This document shows, in pieces, positions 8,901 through 14,662 of a DNA stretch of 14,710 bases. This DNA is from LMEP-6097 sp049314535 (GTDB lineage: Bacteria; Cyanobacteriota; Vampirovibrionia; LMEP-6097), in the NCBI GenBank assembly GCA_049314535.1, contig JBMOEX010000057.1:1-14710 (forward strand), given 5' to 3'. The position numbers and the translations under genes are program-made. Numbering within the stretch: the first letter of the stretch is position 1; every line of letters starts with the position of its first letter. The notes under the pieces were generated by a model. It was not told where the DNA came from and searched no databases. It was given only the letters and a program-made list of their open reading frames with translations.

Positions 8901-9554
8901 GGAGTTGCATACACCACAGCAGCAGCAGCAGCTCCCCCCATGCCTGCCCGTATAGTCAGCAACTCCTATAAAAACTTCGGAAAGAGCGTGCCTCTAGATA
9001 ATCCGTATCAAAAAATCATGGAGAACATTAACACTCTACTCACCGCACTTACAGCGGCAGAAACAGCAGGGCATTATAACAAAGTGAATCTCTATAAAAC
9101 CATGATTAAAAACCTTCTTGGTGAAAGCAGCGAAGCACCTAAAGCTGCTTTAGTCACCTTAGCTTCCGCAGAGAATACTCCTCTTACTCCTCTTATTCTG
9201 CCTGGTGACCCTAGTTTAGTAGATACTACAATCGGCGGACTCACTTATGGTACTAATAACTACCCTAGCACTAATATGAAAACAAAAATCCTAGATGCAC
9301 GAAAGACAATAAACGAGACAATAAACCCTGCCAAATATAAAGGCACCATTAATAGTGCAGCTCTTGCTAATTTTGCACTTAGCAGTAAAGCTGATCAACC
9401 AACTACTATGCGTACTGTAGGCGTAGAAAGCAAAAGCATTCAAGAATTAGCTATTTTACTCTACATCATGCAAATGTTTGAACAGAGTAACTGGGACTTT
9501 GAAAAATACATTAATGATACTTCTAGATATGAGATAGAGGCAGCTGTCGAATAA
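2913..9554 (+). CDS. giant cysteine-free repeat-containing protein, 2213 aa, unknown family
   Basis: I do not recognise this protein. It starts 38 bases after the DUF2063 gene on the same strand with no terminator between, so it is probably the last gene of the operon. The whole 2213-residue translation contains no cysteine and is rich in Asn, Thr, Asp, Pro and Ala, with short homopolymer runs (N4 near 1476, A5 near 2005, T4 in several places). There is no N-terminal signal peptide, no evident membrane span, no RTX nonapeptide array and no LPXTG end. Four copies of a module marked by D-x-G-G followed by I-x-x-A-R-x-x-L-E lie at about 954-1080, 1170-1290, 1344-1461 and 2031-2137. Residues 580-623 and 1641-1690 also resemble each other. 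The end is amphipathic helical (I-Q-E-L-A-I-L-L-Y-I-M-Q-M-F-E). Cys-free, Asn/Thr-rich giants are often secreted or surface proteins, so I infer leaderless export; a cytosolic scaffold remains possible. Confidence 0.85.
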   Translation: MSTPFINPYETKDVVATSLNNLDKQSQDIISYLDGLFSSETVKDKQIILDDGTVETLKPFEVANSQGAFWDKGTTYYFQPVADRLREISLEIQGKLNPTDVSATLKAGITGLFSKTLDDSRETVLGTNNPNADDFANDWTYEKWYNDPDVLNINDLDTFLKKVGTAAFKMVDAVGDTGQLITNTSGLKINISNLEDVAKLLDDGDNFYNDDNTIDNPNTTTVIEGADSNKQPEFYLIGNRKLPVFGAVENAPDPNAQKANLTSKYPGGTTNAAYKQDLYNYQNKRIDPNNIYWNDPTFPKEPEEVFYDMVAIAITQQKVGEYKSSAPNDIRTMNTATAESARNSLKNIAGNYFKDNEAWYNSFPRNLDPKALPPTPKPPAFLLSKSASGKIDYTLDGSYGAFKATDTGNLASLISDATDIGTTDVTATLKNWNLGPPPGISAMTHSSNIDRITKYYTQSYISSSITSTFGKKDAAISTKSFLIHEALNNLNPSQNPYLEEVGGEDDKDVVKFNDLLADASGYLRSPGNTANTHVSNQMTQLMDLFLENFDIKTNRYVEDKRTLVDLFSGKLLKTAGENAEVQKTLFQNINSATKDISSQIKNTLTRGVPNSAESQFTLDLFNQTAVRKEDYGLSPNPADPTQHFLPSSWANNKDKYLPAMYYYNPLNPNPSGDAANNTLNGTDAKNGLPAGFPIMDVRDFDQFFKATKLALTNHIMNYLNTGGASFITANNLAGLYNEMGAFLTDATTTTYPGWADAGFATDNSQAAMLASTTAIFGTLDLSPTGDKTSFSRAIQLYKSLDKIIDNMQDRVSSVGQSVPKIPRPINSSVINPSTGLAVTLTLQSSITGYGDKPSPKLVKSFLDMHEDTKAVSADANADSLNRISYLINTFDDYSKFSQNSAFEGIYAGEVFEADKQNFANVNTKKPEPGPDGSMPEDKSIPKPEMAALSSSVVITKLGQILTNKVNDLVAENDVIGIDAVTRKDGPNANIGKIDTTTLSGSKESQTYLNNILKQISSLSGTNLNVDVSPVVALISNKIEEAMQTLIKETDVGGSNATRMVFIDDKTIDELISLRNTLERVGTGSGTPMDKLKQLLNNADLDGLKVLAYPNVDSTHNAPGYYKFNSLTDVQKKLINDIRDGNFKIDSTSVPPTYTLDGVTTSLPETNLPDGILNTLGTLAANINTMLDASQKEKPPRIIDPEDLRNKLLIDVNSALSNAKLDFTALTATTSGNNVSYNAIVNADVYNPPTSPVTMASLLRSDAAGGNAADRTRAQDIIRARKDLLEKLLYENTIGGVAINKLNKGNASNPYKDLLNPTTYSALDPANLSPSLPSNLTDITTTTVFQKHIGNIDTFIKGVNNSLINATLENPPRNIDPTTNLNKPENDPIIALSRLAQLDFTGLKNPTKSVWANITDPLSTSQLATIKQRLIDSDVGGAPITNNANKINILAARKNLLEFFLEGKKLDPKVLNPAAAVNNNNSYLITEIKTHTRYKHLISPVTYDYPDDDLITGTGTTSLVNAKRSDPLTLNSTVDNSKADSFTLKEIMKGDADYTNSLNDLETVMGNSAGFTTANKQLYIRKMQHFNILFNTLSGGTTNNPPLAAFGTPPALFPPLPLAPTQNLREYIESLASGTSITASTEFQTILTKVTNLIPITENINALEVSLAGEIKKPKAGPESEIYSTLHLFNQIEDQTPSAGYEAGILQLLNKRQIKDGSNIIDLKHREAAAISPKDGLYQYSGYEANKDYLKPTNSPSISGRNKAPDTSTYPNEGWDLNQLLTTRYIAITDLPPFLTLTKARDFLAGLNEVYKDMQASKSPVIKEQLKVFDLWLRNNSFSPISDAALRGKDSLEADINILDHITKGATDATGNITTTTINTFLTASKAAAVNNKKLLEDLDDIRTAGKGFAQRIDDGLSATKLRNYFQENIFYPSDAPFPKALPGDTRADLTKDYFGWPLNNSNLPVFGVNIFGRDPISGTTYTVPSNIQAYYANANSGVAYTTAAAAAPPMPARIVSNSYKNFGKSVPLDNPYQKIMENINTLLTALTAAETAGHYNKVNLYKTMIKNLLGESSEAPKAALVTLASAENTPLTPLILPGDPSLVDTTIGGLTYGTNNYPSTNMKTKILDARKTINETINPAKYKGTINSAALANFALSSKADQPTTMRTVGVESKSIQELAILLYIMQMFEQSNWDFEKYINDTSRYEIEAAVE
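5772..6152 (+). repeat. giant-protein module, copy 1 (diverged)
   Basis: Residues 954-1080. It opens I-T-K-L-G-Q-I-L-T-N-K-V-N-D-L, like the opening helix of copies 2 and 3. The core T-D-V-G-G-S-N-A-T is at residue 1049 onward, followed by I-D-E-L-I-S-L-R-N-T-L-E-R. It lacks the P-P-R-x-I-D-P element of copies 2 and 3 and has a longer spacer, so it is the more diverged neighbour. Confidence 0.55.
6420..6782 (+). repeat. giant-protein module, copy 2
   Basis: Residues 1170-1290: helix L-G-T-L-A-A-N-I-N-T-M-L, then P-P-R-I-I-D-P (from 1194), A-L-S-x-x-x-L-D-F-T-A-L, S-D-A-A-G-G-N (from 1260) and I-R-A-R-K-D-L-L-E-K-L-L. It aligns element by element with copy 3, offset by about 172-176 residues. 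Confidence 0.75.
6942..7295 (+). repeat. giant-protein module, copy 3
   Basis: Residues 1344-1461: I-G-N-I-D-T-F-I, P-P-R-N-I-D-P (from 1370), A-L-S-R-L-A-Q-L-D-F-T-G-L, S-D-V-G-G-A-P (from 1432) and I-L-A-A-R-K-N-L-L-E-F-F-L-E. The P-P-R to D-x-G-G spacing is 63 residues here and 67 in copy 2, so the two are a tandem duplication that has diverged but kept its layout. Confidence 0.75.
9003..9323 (+). repeat. giant-protein module, copy 4 (C-terminal, diverged)
   Basis: Residues 2031-2137: Y-Q-K-I-M-E-N-I-N-T-L-L-T-A-L resembles the opening helix of copies 2 and 3. T-I-G-G-L (from about 2106) and I-L-D-A-R-K-T-I-N-E-T-I match the glycine pair and the closing helix. It stands about 670 residues after copy 3, near the C-terminus, and lacks the P-P-R-x-I-D-P element. 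Confidence 0.5.
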
Positions 9555-9574
9555 AATGGGCGTGTAGCCGAAAT

Positions 9575-11251
9575 CTAAGAAATAAGATCCTTCTTAAACT
9601 CAATAGCCGTCTCAGATTTAATCTTAGTCGCAGCTTCTACTAAAGCTAAGAATAATGGATGAGGTCTGTCTGGTCTAGATTTAAACTCAGGATGGAACTG
9701 ACAAGCCAGCATAAATGGATGATCTACTATCTCTACTATCTCCACTAAAGAAGCATCTGGGGATAATCCTGAGACTTTAAGACCCGCTGCTTCAAGCATA
9801 TTCTTATATTTATTATTAAATTCATAACGGTGACGGTGTCTTTCATTAATCAAAGGCTCACCAGCAGAACTGCTTGATAACTGGCGAGCACGCTGATAGG
9901 CTTCATAGGCTTTAGTATTCGTCACCAAGTGACAAGGATATGAGCCTAAACGCATAGTCCCACCTTTATCTTGGACACTCTTCTGATCATGCATTAAGTG
10001 AATAACTGGATCTGGCGTACGAGTATTAAACTCTACACTGTTAGCATTCTCTAAGCCCAAAACATTACGGGCATATTCTATAACTAAACACTGAAGACCT
10101 AGGCAGAGACCGAGTAAAGGGATCTTATTAAGCCGTGCATACTGTATTGCGACTAGCTTACCTTCTATACCTCTATCCCCAAAACCGCCTGGGATACAGA
10201 TAGCATCTATATCTGCTAAAGCCTTATTTGCATCCTCTAATGAATTAATATCATCAGAGAGTACCATAACTAACTCAAACTGCTGCCCAAATTCTGCACA
10301 AGCATGCCTCAGTGACTCTATTACAGATATATAAGCATCTGATAATTTAATATATTTCCCGACCAAAGCGATTCTCAGCTTACAATCTGGCTTACTTTTA
10401 ATTTTACCAACCGTTTCCTTCCAGCTAGTTAAATTAGGTTCACTACTTTCTAAGCCTAATTCATCTAAAGCTCTATTCGCTAAACCTTTATTCTCAAGCA
10501 TTAGCGGCACCTCATAGATACTGCTACAATCTGAGCTTTCAATAATATTAGAAAAAGGCACATCAGTAAACAAACTTAGTTTCTCTCTTAAATTCTCTGG
10601 AACATCTTGCTCTGAGCGAAGTACGAGTATATTCGGATGAATACCTTTTGAACGGAGTAGTTCCACACTGTGTTGTGTGGGTTTCGTTTTCAGCTCATTC
10701 GTAACTTTAATATTAGGAACTAAAGTAACATGAATATAGAGTGAGTTATTTTTACCAGCGTCTTTCTTAAACTGCCTTATAGCCTCTAAGAATATAGAAC
10801 TTTCTATATCACCTACAGTCCCACCCACTTCTACAATCAGAATATCAGCTGAGGATTTTTCAGCTGCCTTTCTAATACGGTCTTTAATCTCATTCGTAAC
10901 ATGGGGTACCATCTGCACAGTTCCACCGAGATACTCTCCACGACGCTCTTTAGAGATTACATCTGAATAGATTTTCCCAGCCGTAACGCTGTTCGTTTTC
11001 TGTAAATTCTCATCAATAAAGCGCTCATAATGACCTAAATCTAGATCTGTCTCTGCTCCGTCATCTGTAACAAAAACTTCACCATGCTGGTATGGTGACA
11101 TAGTACCCGGATCTACATTTAGATAAGGGTCTAGTTTCTGTATAGAAACCTTATAGCCCCTGGATTTTAACAACCTGCCTAAGCTAGCTGAAACTATTCC
11201 TTTTCCTAAGCTACTTACAACACCACCTGTAACAAAAATATACTTCGTCAT
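9575..11251 (-). CDS. pyrG: CTP synthase (glutamine-hydrolysing)
   Basis: It makes CTP from UTP, ATP and glutamine in the cytosol, the last step of pyrimidine nucleotide synthesis. The 558 residues carry the full two-domain layout. The synthase domain (1-270) has the P-loop S-S-L-G-K-G (13-18), K-L-D-P-Y-L-N-V-D-P-G-T-M-S-P (39-53), D-G-A-E-T-D-L-D-L-G-H-Y-E-R-F (64-78) and E-V-G-G-T-V-G-D-I-E-S (141-151). The class I glutamine amidotransferase domain (about 293-545) has the oxyanion-hole motif P-G-G-F-G-D-R-G (354-361), nucleophile Cys383 in G-L-C-L-G and the His520/Glu522 pair. All key residues are intact. The wording (L-G-R-L-L-K-S-R-G-Y, G-T-M-R-L-G-S-Y-P-C) is closer to cyanobacterial and Firmicutes enzymes than to the E. 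coli form. It lies 18 bases after gatC and is probably co-transcribed with it. Its stop is 20 bases from the stop of the giant gene, which converges on it. Confidence 0.98.
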   Translation of the reverse strand: MTKYIFVTGGVVSSLGKGIVSASLGRLLKSRGYKVSIQKLDPYLNVDPGTMSPYQHGEVFVTDDGAETDLDLGHYERFIDENLQKTNSVTAGKIYSDVISKERRGEYLGGTVQMVPHVTNEIKDRIRKAAEKSSADILIVEVGGTVGDIESSIFLEAIRQFKKDAGKNNSLYIHVTLVPNIKVTNELKTKPTQHSVELLRSKGIHPNILVLRSEQDVPENLREKLSLFTDVPFSNIIESSDCSSIYEVPLMLENKGLANRALDELGLESSEPNLTSWKETVGKIKSKPDCKLRIALVGKYIKLSDAYISVIESLRHACAEFGQQFELVMVLSDDINSLEDANKALADIDAICIPGGFGDRGIEGKLVAIQYARLNKIPLLGLCLGLQCLVIEYARNVLGLENANSVEFNTRTPDPVIHLMHDQKSVQDKGGTMRLGSYPCHLVTNTKAYEAYQRARQLSSSSAGEPLINERHRHRYEFNNKYKNMLEAAGLKVSGLSPDASLVEIVEIVDHPFMLACQFHPEFKSRPDRPHPLFLALVEAATKIKSETAIEFKKDLIS

Positions 11252-11269
11252 CTCTTTAGAACCTGATAC

Positions 11270-11581
11270 TTAATTAGAACTAACCATTTTAGGTACTTTA
11301 ATACCTACGCCTTCCTGAATTTCTTCTTTATCAGGTAAATTAGCTATCATAGATTCTAATAATTCTTTAGAACTAGCTAATGGCTCATCTTCTCTCACTA
11401 CATTTGCCAAATCAAGAGGACCTGTTAACGGTTGAATATTCTTAGTATTCATCTCACTTAAAGTCGCTACATAATCAAGAATCCTAGAAAGGTTTCCAGA
11501 CTGCTCTTCTAGCTCTTCCTCCGTTAATGAAAGTTTCGCTAAGTTAGCTATCTTCCGCACTTGCTCTTTCTCGATGCTCAT
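11270..11581 (-). CDS. gatC: Asp-tRNA(Asn)/Glu-tRNA(Gln) amidotransferase subunit C
   Basis: GatC is the small subunit that wraps around GatA and stabilises GatCAB, which amidates mischarged Asp-tRNA(Asn) and/or Glu-tRNA(Gln). The 103 residues show the family pattern: V-R-K-I-A-N-L-A-K-L-S-L-T-E-E-E-L near the start, L-S-R-I-L-D-Y-V-A-T-L in the middle helix, N-I-Q-P-L-T-G-P, then the acidic R-E-D-E-P loop, and G-I-K-V-P-K-M-V at the end, which matches the usual 'F-x-V-P-x-V/I'. Length is normal. The partners gatA and gatB are not in this window. The gene is followed by pyrG after 18 bases. A candidate promoter lies in the 70 bp gap after recR. Confidence 0.93.
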   Translation of the reverse strand: MSIEKEQVRKIANLAKLSLTEEELEEQSGNLSRILDYVATLSEMNTKNIQPLTGPLDLANVVREDEPLASSKELLESMIANLPDKEEIQEGVGIKVPKMVSSN

Positions 11582-11589
11582 GTCTTACG

Positions 11590-11617
11590 ATTTTAGCATA
11601 GCGAGACCGCTGCACAA
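11590..11617 (-). promoter_or_regulatory. candidate promoter of gatC-pyrG
   Basis: On the minus strand, TTGTGC (11612-11617) and TAAAAT (11590-11595) are separated by 16 bp, a normal sigma-70 layout. The predicted start of transcription would fall within about 2-3 bases of the gatC ATG (11579-11581), so the message would be leaderless. This fits the absence of a Shine-Dalgarno there. The gap also has more G+C than its surroundings. Confidence 0.4.
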
Positions 11618-11651
11618 CGAAAACGCAGAAATTGGAGTTCGGCAGCAGTGC

Positions 11652-12296
11652 CTATATACTCACTCGAGCTTCTAAAGCCTTAACGATAGTAAGCTCATCA
11701 GCATAATCTAAATCAGAACCCAAAGGTAAACCATAAGCAAGGCGAGTAACTAAAATAGATCTACTCAGTCTCGAATCAGCATCCCCCACAGCAGTGCATA
11801 TATCTAACTGCGATAAAGCTCTTTTTAAAAACAGCATAGTAGCCTCACCTTCAGTACTTGGGCTAATAGCAAAGATTAGCTCTATCTCTCCCTGCATAAG
11901 CTTAAGGCGTTCTACTAAAGGACTAATATTTAAATCAACACTAGAAATACCGTCTAAAGGTGATATCAAGCCACCTAGTACATGGTATTTTCCTCTAAAC
12001 TCTCGGGTTTTTTCTATAGCGATAAGATCCTTTACCTCAGCGACTACACACAGAAGATTCCCATCTCGTTGATTATTTAAACAGATCTCACAGACCTCAT
12101 CAGAAGTTAAATTAAAGCAATACTTACAATATTTAATATCATTTTTAGCGATACGTACCACTTCAAGAAAACGCTGTACCTGCTCTGTTGATTTTTTTAA
12201 CAAGGAAAAAGCCATTCTCTGAGCAGATTTAGGACCCACTCCTGGAAATTTATTAAATTCTTCTATAAGCTCAGCTAAAGCTCTAGTGTACTCCAC
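11652..12296 (-). CDS. recR: recombination mediator protein RecR
   Basis: RecR works with RecF/RecO to load RecA onto gapped DNA. The 214 residues show a helix-hairpin-helix (about 6-35, F-P-G-V-G-P-K-S-A-Q-R), a four-cysteine zinc site (Cys57, Cys60, Cys69, Cys72), a Toprim domain from about 80 (V-V-A-E-V-K-D; G-G-L-I-S-P-L-D-G-I, 108-117; S-T-E-G-E-A-T) and the C-terminal R-L-A-Y-G-L-P-L-G-S-D-L-D-Y-A-D-E. The usual length is near 200. The excess falls in a stretch around 167-181 (C-T-A-V-G-D-A-D-S-R-L-S-R-S) between the Toprim helix and V-T-R-L-A, where relatives have only a few residues. The start is GTG (12294-12296), placed by the conserved N-terminus and an AGG 8 bases upstream. It lies 8 bases after ybaB, the classic ybaB-recR pair. 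Confidence 0.96.
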   Translation of the reverse strand: MEYTRALAELIEEFNKFPGVGPKSAQRMAFSLLKKSTEQVQRFLEVVRIAKNDIKYCKYCFNLTSDEVCEICLNNQRDGNLLCVVAEVKDLIAIEKTREFRGKYHVLGGLISPLDGISSVDLNISPLVERLKLMQGEIELIFAISPSTEGEATMLFLKRALSQLDICTAVGDADSRLSRSILVTRLAYGLPLGSDLDYADELTIVKALEARVSI

Positions 12297-12304
12297 AGAA
12301 CAAC

Positions 12305-12634
12305 CTATTCCGCAAGTCCCATGCCTTCAGAAATTAGCTTTAACTTAGCTTTAGTAAGGTCGGTAGCCATCTCCGTGGCTCTTTTAATAGCACTAACAGC
12401 AGCTTTCTCTATTACGGGACAGGCTTCTGCTAAACTTGGATACTTAATTGCTAAAAGATTATAGTTAATCTTTAAAGATCTGAAATCACCTTGAGCGGAC
12501 ATAGTAACATCGACTATTCCATCATAAGAACTAGCCTCTAAAACTTTATGAGAAAGCTCTTCCTGAACCTTCAGAAGACCTTCTTGCATATCTTGGGCTT
12601 GTTTTAAAGCTTTTTTTAGGTCTTGCTGATCCAT
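12305..12634 (-). CDS. ybaB: YbaB/EbfC family nucleoid-associated protein
   Basis: YbaB/EbfC proteins are small homodimeric DNA-binding proteins with a tweezer-like shape, usually encoded just before recR. The 109-residue product has the expected N-terminal helix rich in Gln, Lys and Glu (A-L-K-Q-A-Q-D-M-Q-E-G-L-L-K-V-Q-E-E-L), the central strand region Y-D-G-I-V-D-V-T-M-S-A-Q-G-D-F-R-S-L-K-I and a C-terminal helix containing A-T-E-M-A-T-D-L-T-K-A-K-L. Length is normal. A dnaX gene, often upstream, is not here; nrdA lies upstream instead, 65 bases away. No Shine-Dalgarno precedes the ATG, and a TATAAT hexamer lies just before it. Confidence 0.93.
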   Translation of the reverse strand: MDQQDLKKALKQAQDMQEGLLKVQEELSHKVLEASSYDGIVDVTMSAQGDFRSLKINYNLLAIKYPSLAEACPVIEKAAVSAIKRATEMATDLTKAKLKLISEGMGLAE

Positions 12635-12645
12635 GGCGAATTATT

Positions 12646-12651
12646 ATTATA
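12646..12651 (-). promoter_or_regulatory. candidate -10 element of ybaB-recR
   Basis: A perfect TATAAT on the minus strand ends 11 bases before the ybaB ATG (12632-12634), which would give a leader of only about 5 bases. No good -35 hexamer is seen 16-18 bp upstream. The position agrees with the missing Shine-Dalgarno, but AT-rich DNA makes such hexamers common. Confidence 0.35.
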
Positions 12652-12685
12652 ACCTATTATGTTGGGTAAAACTGCCATTATGTTC

Positions 12686-12707
12686 GTCAATAGTAGCCTC
12701 TACTGAC
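12686..12707 (-). other. imperfect hairpin at the end of nrdA
   Basis: On the minus strand GTCAGTAG, a 3-base loop, CTAC, then TGAC after a 3-base bulge can fold over the nrdA stop codon. No T-run follows, so it is not a standard intrinsic terminator. It might slow decay or be chance. Confidence 0.25.
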
Positions 12708-14631
12708 AAACACTACATTCTTCCCCTACGCTAACCTGTCTTCTAACTGCTGTATTATCTACTGAATCAGCTTCTATAACGGATTCTGATCTTAAATAAT
12801 ATAACGATTTAACACCTAGCTCATGAGCAAGTACATGCACATCATTAAGCTGTTTACCGCTGATTGGTGATTTTAGGAAAAGATTTAAAGACTGAGACTG
12901 GCAAATATATTTCTGTCTGTCAGCAGCTTGAATAATTAGCTCTTTCATATCTAACTCATATCCAGTTTTAAAAATCTTTTTTTCTTCATCAGTTAAGAAA
13001 TCAAGATTTCTAACGCTACCTTTATCTTCAATAATTTTTCTCCAGATTTCAGGTTTATTCTGTCCTTTCTCTTCTAAAAGCTGCTCTAATTGTAAATTCT
13101 TAACAAGAAAGCTTCCACTTAGAGTTTTCTGTAAGTAAGCATTTCCAGCGATAGGTTCTACACAAGGAGTCGCTCCACCACAGATAACTGAAATATTTGC
13201 TGTAGGTGCTATAGCTATAACATTACTATTACGCTGGTTTCCACCATCAGGACAAACACCACGTTCATCGGCTAGATTTACAGAAGCCTGTTTCGCATAC
13301 TTATGAATAGTACTGAATACTATTTTATTTAAAGAGCGAGCTTGAACACTCTCGAAAGGCATTCTATTCCTGAGTAATAAACCATGCCAACCCATAACAC
13401 CTAATCCAATAGATCTTTCCTGAGTCGCAGACTGAATGGCACGCTTATAATCACGGGAATCTACACCATAGATAAAGTTATCTAAAACATTATCTAAAGC
13501 CTTAACCGCAGCATATAAAACAGATTCAGCCTCATCCTTCCACTCGTCCCATCTTTCTAAATTTAGAGAACCTAAACAGCAAACAGCTGTTCTTTCACGA
13601 TTTGTAGGTAAAGTAATCTCAGAACAAAGATTACTCTGCTTAACGAAAAGCCCTTTATCTTTATGGTGCTGTGGAATAGTCTTGTTAACTGTGTCTATGA
13701 ACAGTATATAAGGTTCACCAGTCTCCACTCTATTTTTAAGAATTTTACGCCACATCTCAGTAGCATCTACGGACTTAACGACTTCACCACTGTGAGGACA
13801 CAGTAAATCGAATTTAATCTTAGCCTTTACACAACGCATAAACTCATCAGTGATAGTTACACCATGATGAAGGTTTAAACATCTGCGATTATCATCACCA
13901 CCAGTAGGTTTGCGAATATCGATAAATTCTTCTATGTCTGGATGACTAATATCCATATAAACAGCGGCTGCTCCACGCCTAGTGTTCCCTTGAGAAACAG
14001 CTAAGGTAGCACTATCCATAACTTTTAAAAAAGGAACTGTACCAGTAGACTTACCACCAGAACTAAGCTTAGAATTATGACCTCTAACCTCAGACCAGTT
14101 AGTTCCTATTCCACCGCCGCCTTTAGCAAGAAAAGCGTTCTCTTCATAAGTTTTAAATATATCTGAAATCGAATCCCCGACAGTATTTAAGAAACAAGAA
14201 ATTTGAGCACCTCTGCTCGTCGCAGAGTTTGTTAAGACTGGAGTCGCTGGCATAAACCAGTTTTTAGACATTAAATCATAAAGACTCTGAGCTAATTCCT
14301 TGTCACCACGAGCTATACCAGCTGATACTCTTGCAAAAAACATCTGTATATCTTCACAGATAACACCCTTGCCATCTTTCAAGAAATATCTGTCACGTAA
14401 AGTCTCTAAACCAAAAAAAGTAATATATTTATCACGACTATAGTCAAGCTTAATACTTCTCTGAACACCTTTATCGCCACGATATTGTGGAGAATCCCAG
14501 CTAGCCTTCTGTCCCACCTGAAGCTGAACTTTCTTCAAAAGCAGATCACGAGCTAATTCCAGATTATTATTGGAAAGGGCATCAACGATGGATGCTTGTT
14601 TGTTACTAGTATCTATCTCGGCAATTGACAT
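12700..14631 (-). CDS. nrdA: class I ribonucleoside-diphosphate reductase, alpha (large) subunit, without ATP cone
   Basis: It reduces ribonucleoside diphosphates to deoxyribonucleotides with a small subunit (NrdB) that is not in the window. The 643 residues contain the catalytic set. A redox cysteine lies in I-S-C-F-L-N. N-L-C-S-E-I holds the Asn, thiyl Cys and Glu of the active site, and the partner cysteine is in A-V-C-C-L-G-S-L-N-L. The substrate phosphate loop is P-T-A-N-I-S, the radical-transfer tyrosines are in S-L-Y-Y-L-R, and a C-terminal C-S-V-C feeds electrons from thioredoxin or glutaredoxin. The N-terminal ATP-cone regulatory domain of E. coli NrdA is missing, as in the compact type known from Rickettsia and others, so activity control by dATP through a cone is not expected. 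The ATG (14629-14631) has no Shine-Dalgarno. Two NrdR-box-like sites lie upstream. Confidence 0.96.
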   Translation of the reverse strand: MSIAEIDTSNKQASIVDALSNNNLELARDLLLKKVQLQVGQKASWDSPQYRGDKGVQRSIKLDYSRDKYITFFGLETLRDRYFLKDGKGVICEDIQMFFARVSAGIARGDKELAQSLYDLMSKNWFMPATPVLTNSATSRGAQISCFLNTVGDSISDIFKTYEENAFLAKGGGGIGTNWSEVRGHNSKLSSGGKSTGTVPFLKVMDSATLAVSQGNTRRGAAAVYMDISHPDIEEFIDIRKPTGGDDNRRCLNLHHGVTITDEFMRCVKAKIKFDLLCPHSGEVVKSVDATEMWRKILKNRVETGEPYILFIDTVNKTIPQHHKDKGLFVKQSNLCSEITLPTNRERTAVCCLGSLNLERWDEWKDEAESVLYAAVKALDNVLDNFIYGVDSRDYKRAIQSATQERSIGLGVMGWHGLLLRNRMPFESVQARSLNKIVFSTIHKYAKQASVNLADERGVCPDGGNQRNSNVIAIAPTANISVICGGATPCVEPIAGNAYLQKTLSGSFLVKNLQLEQLLEEKGQNKPEIWRKIIEDKGSVRNLDFLTDEEKKIFKTGYELDMKELIIQAADRQKYICQSQSLNLFLKSPISGKQLNDVHVLAHELGVKSLYYLRSESVIEADSVDNTAVRRQVSVGEECSVCQ

Positions 14632-14641
14632 ATATTTTAGA

Positions 14642-14657
14642 TTTCTACATATAGCTA
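14642..14657 (-). promoter_or_regulatory. NrdR box, start-proximal copy
   Basis: On the minus strand the 10-bp core CTATATGTAG (14645-14654) matches the NrdR box core CWATATATWG at nine of ten positions. The outer bases match poorly. It begins 11 bases from the nrdA start codon and covers the likely -10 region (TAGAAA, 14642-14647), so binding would block transcription when dATP is plentiful. Confidence 0.65.
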
Positions 14658-14662
14658 GACTT

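Noticed and set aside
2913..9554. RTX toxin or adhesin reading of the giant protein
   Set aside because: No G-G-x-G-x-D nonapeptide arrays, no signal peptide, no LPXTG or YadA/autotransporter end are visible. The D-x-G-G motifs occur once per roughly 175-residue unit, not every nine residues.
9555..9574. Short GGC/GCC hairpin between the convergent ends of the giant gene and pyrG
   Set aside because: The stem is only 3 bp and has no T-run on either strand, so it does not qualify as a terminator.
11585..11650. GC-richer gap between recR and gatC as a possible small RNA or tRNA remnant
   Set aside because: It can form only short GCTGC/GCAGC pairings and has no tRNA-like arms or T-run. A promoter is the simpler reading.
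11794..12072. Open frame of 92 codons on the plus strand inside recR
   Set aside because: It is fully antisense to a well-supported recR, with no ribosome site or recognisable family; it is a shadow of the recR codons.
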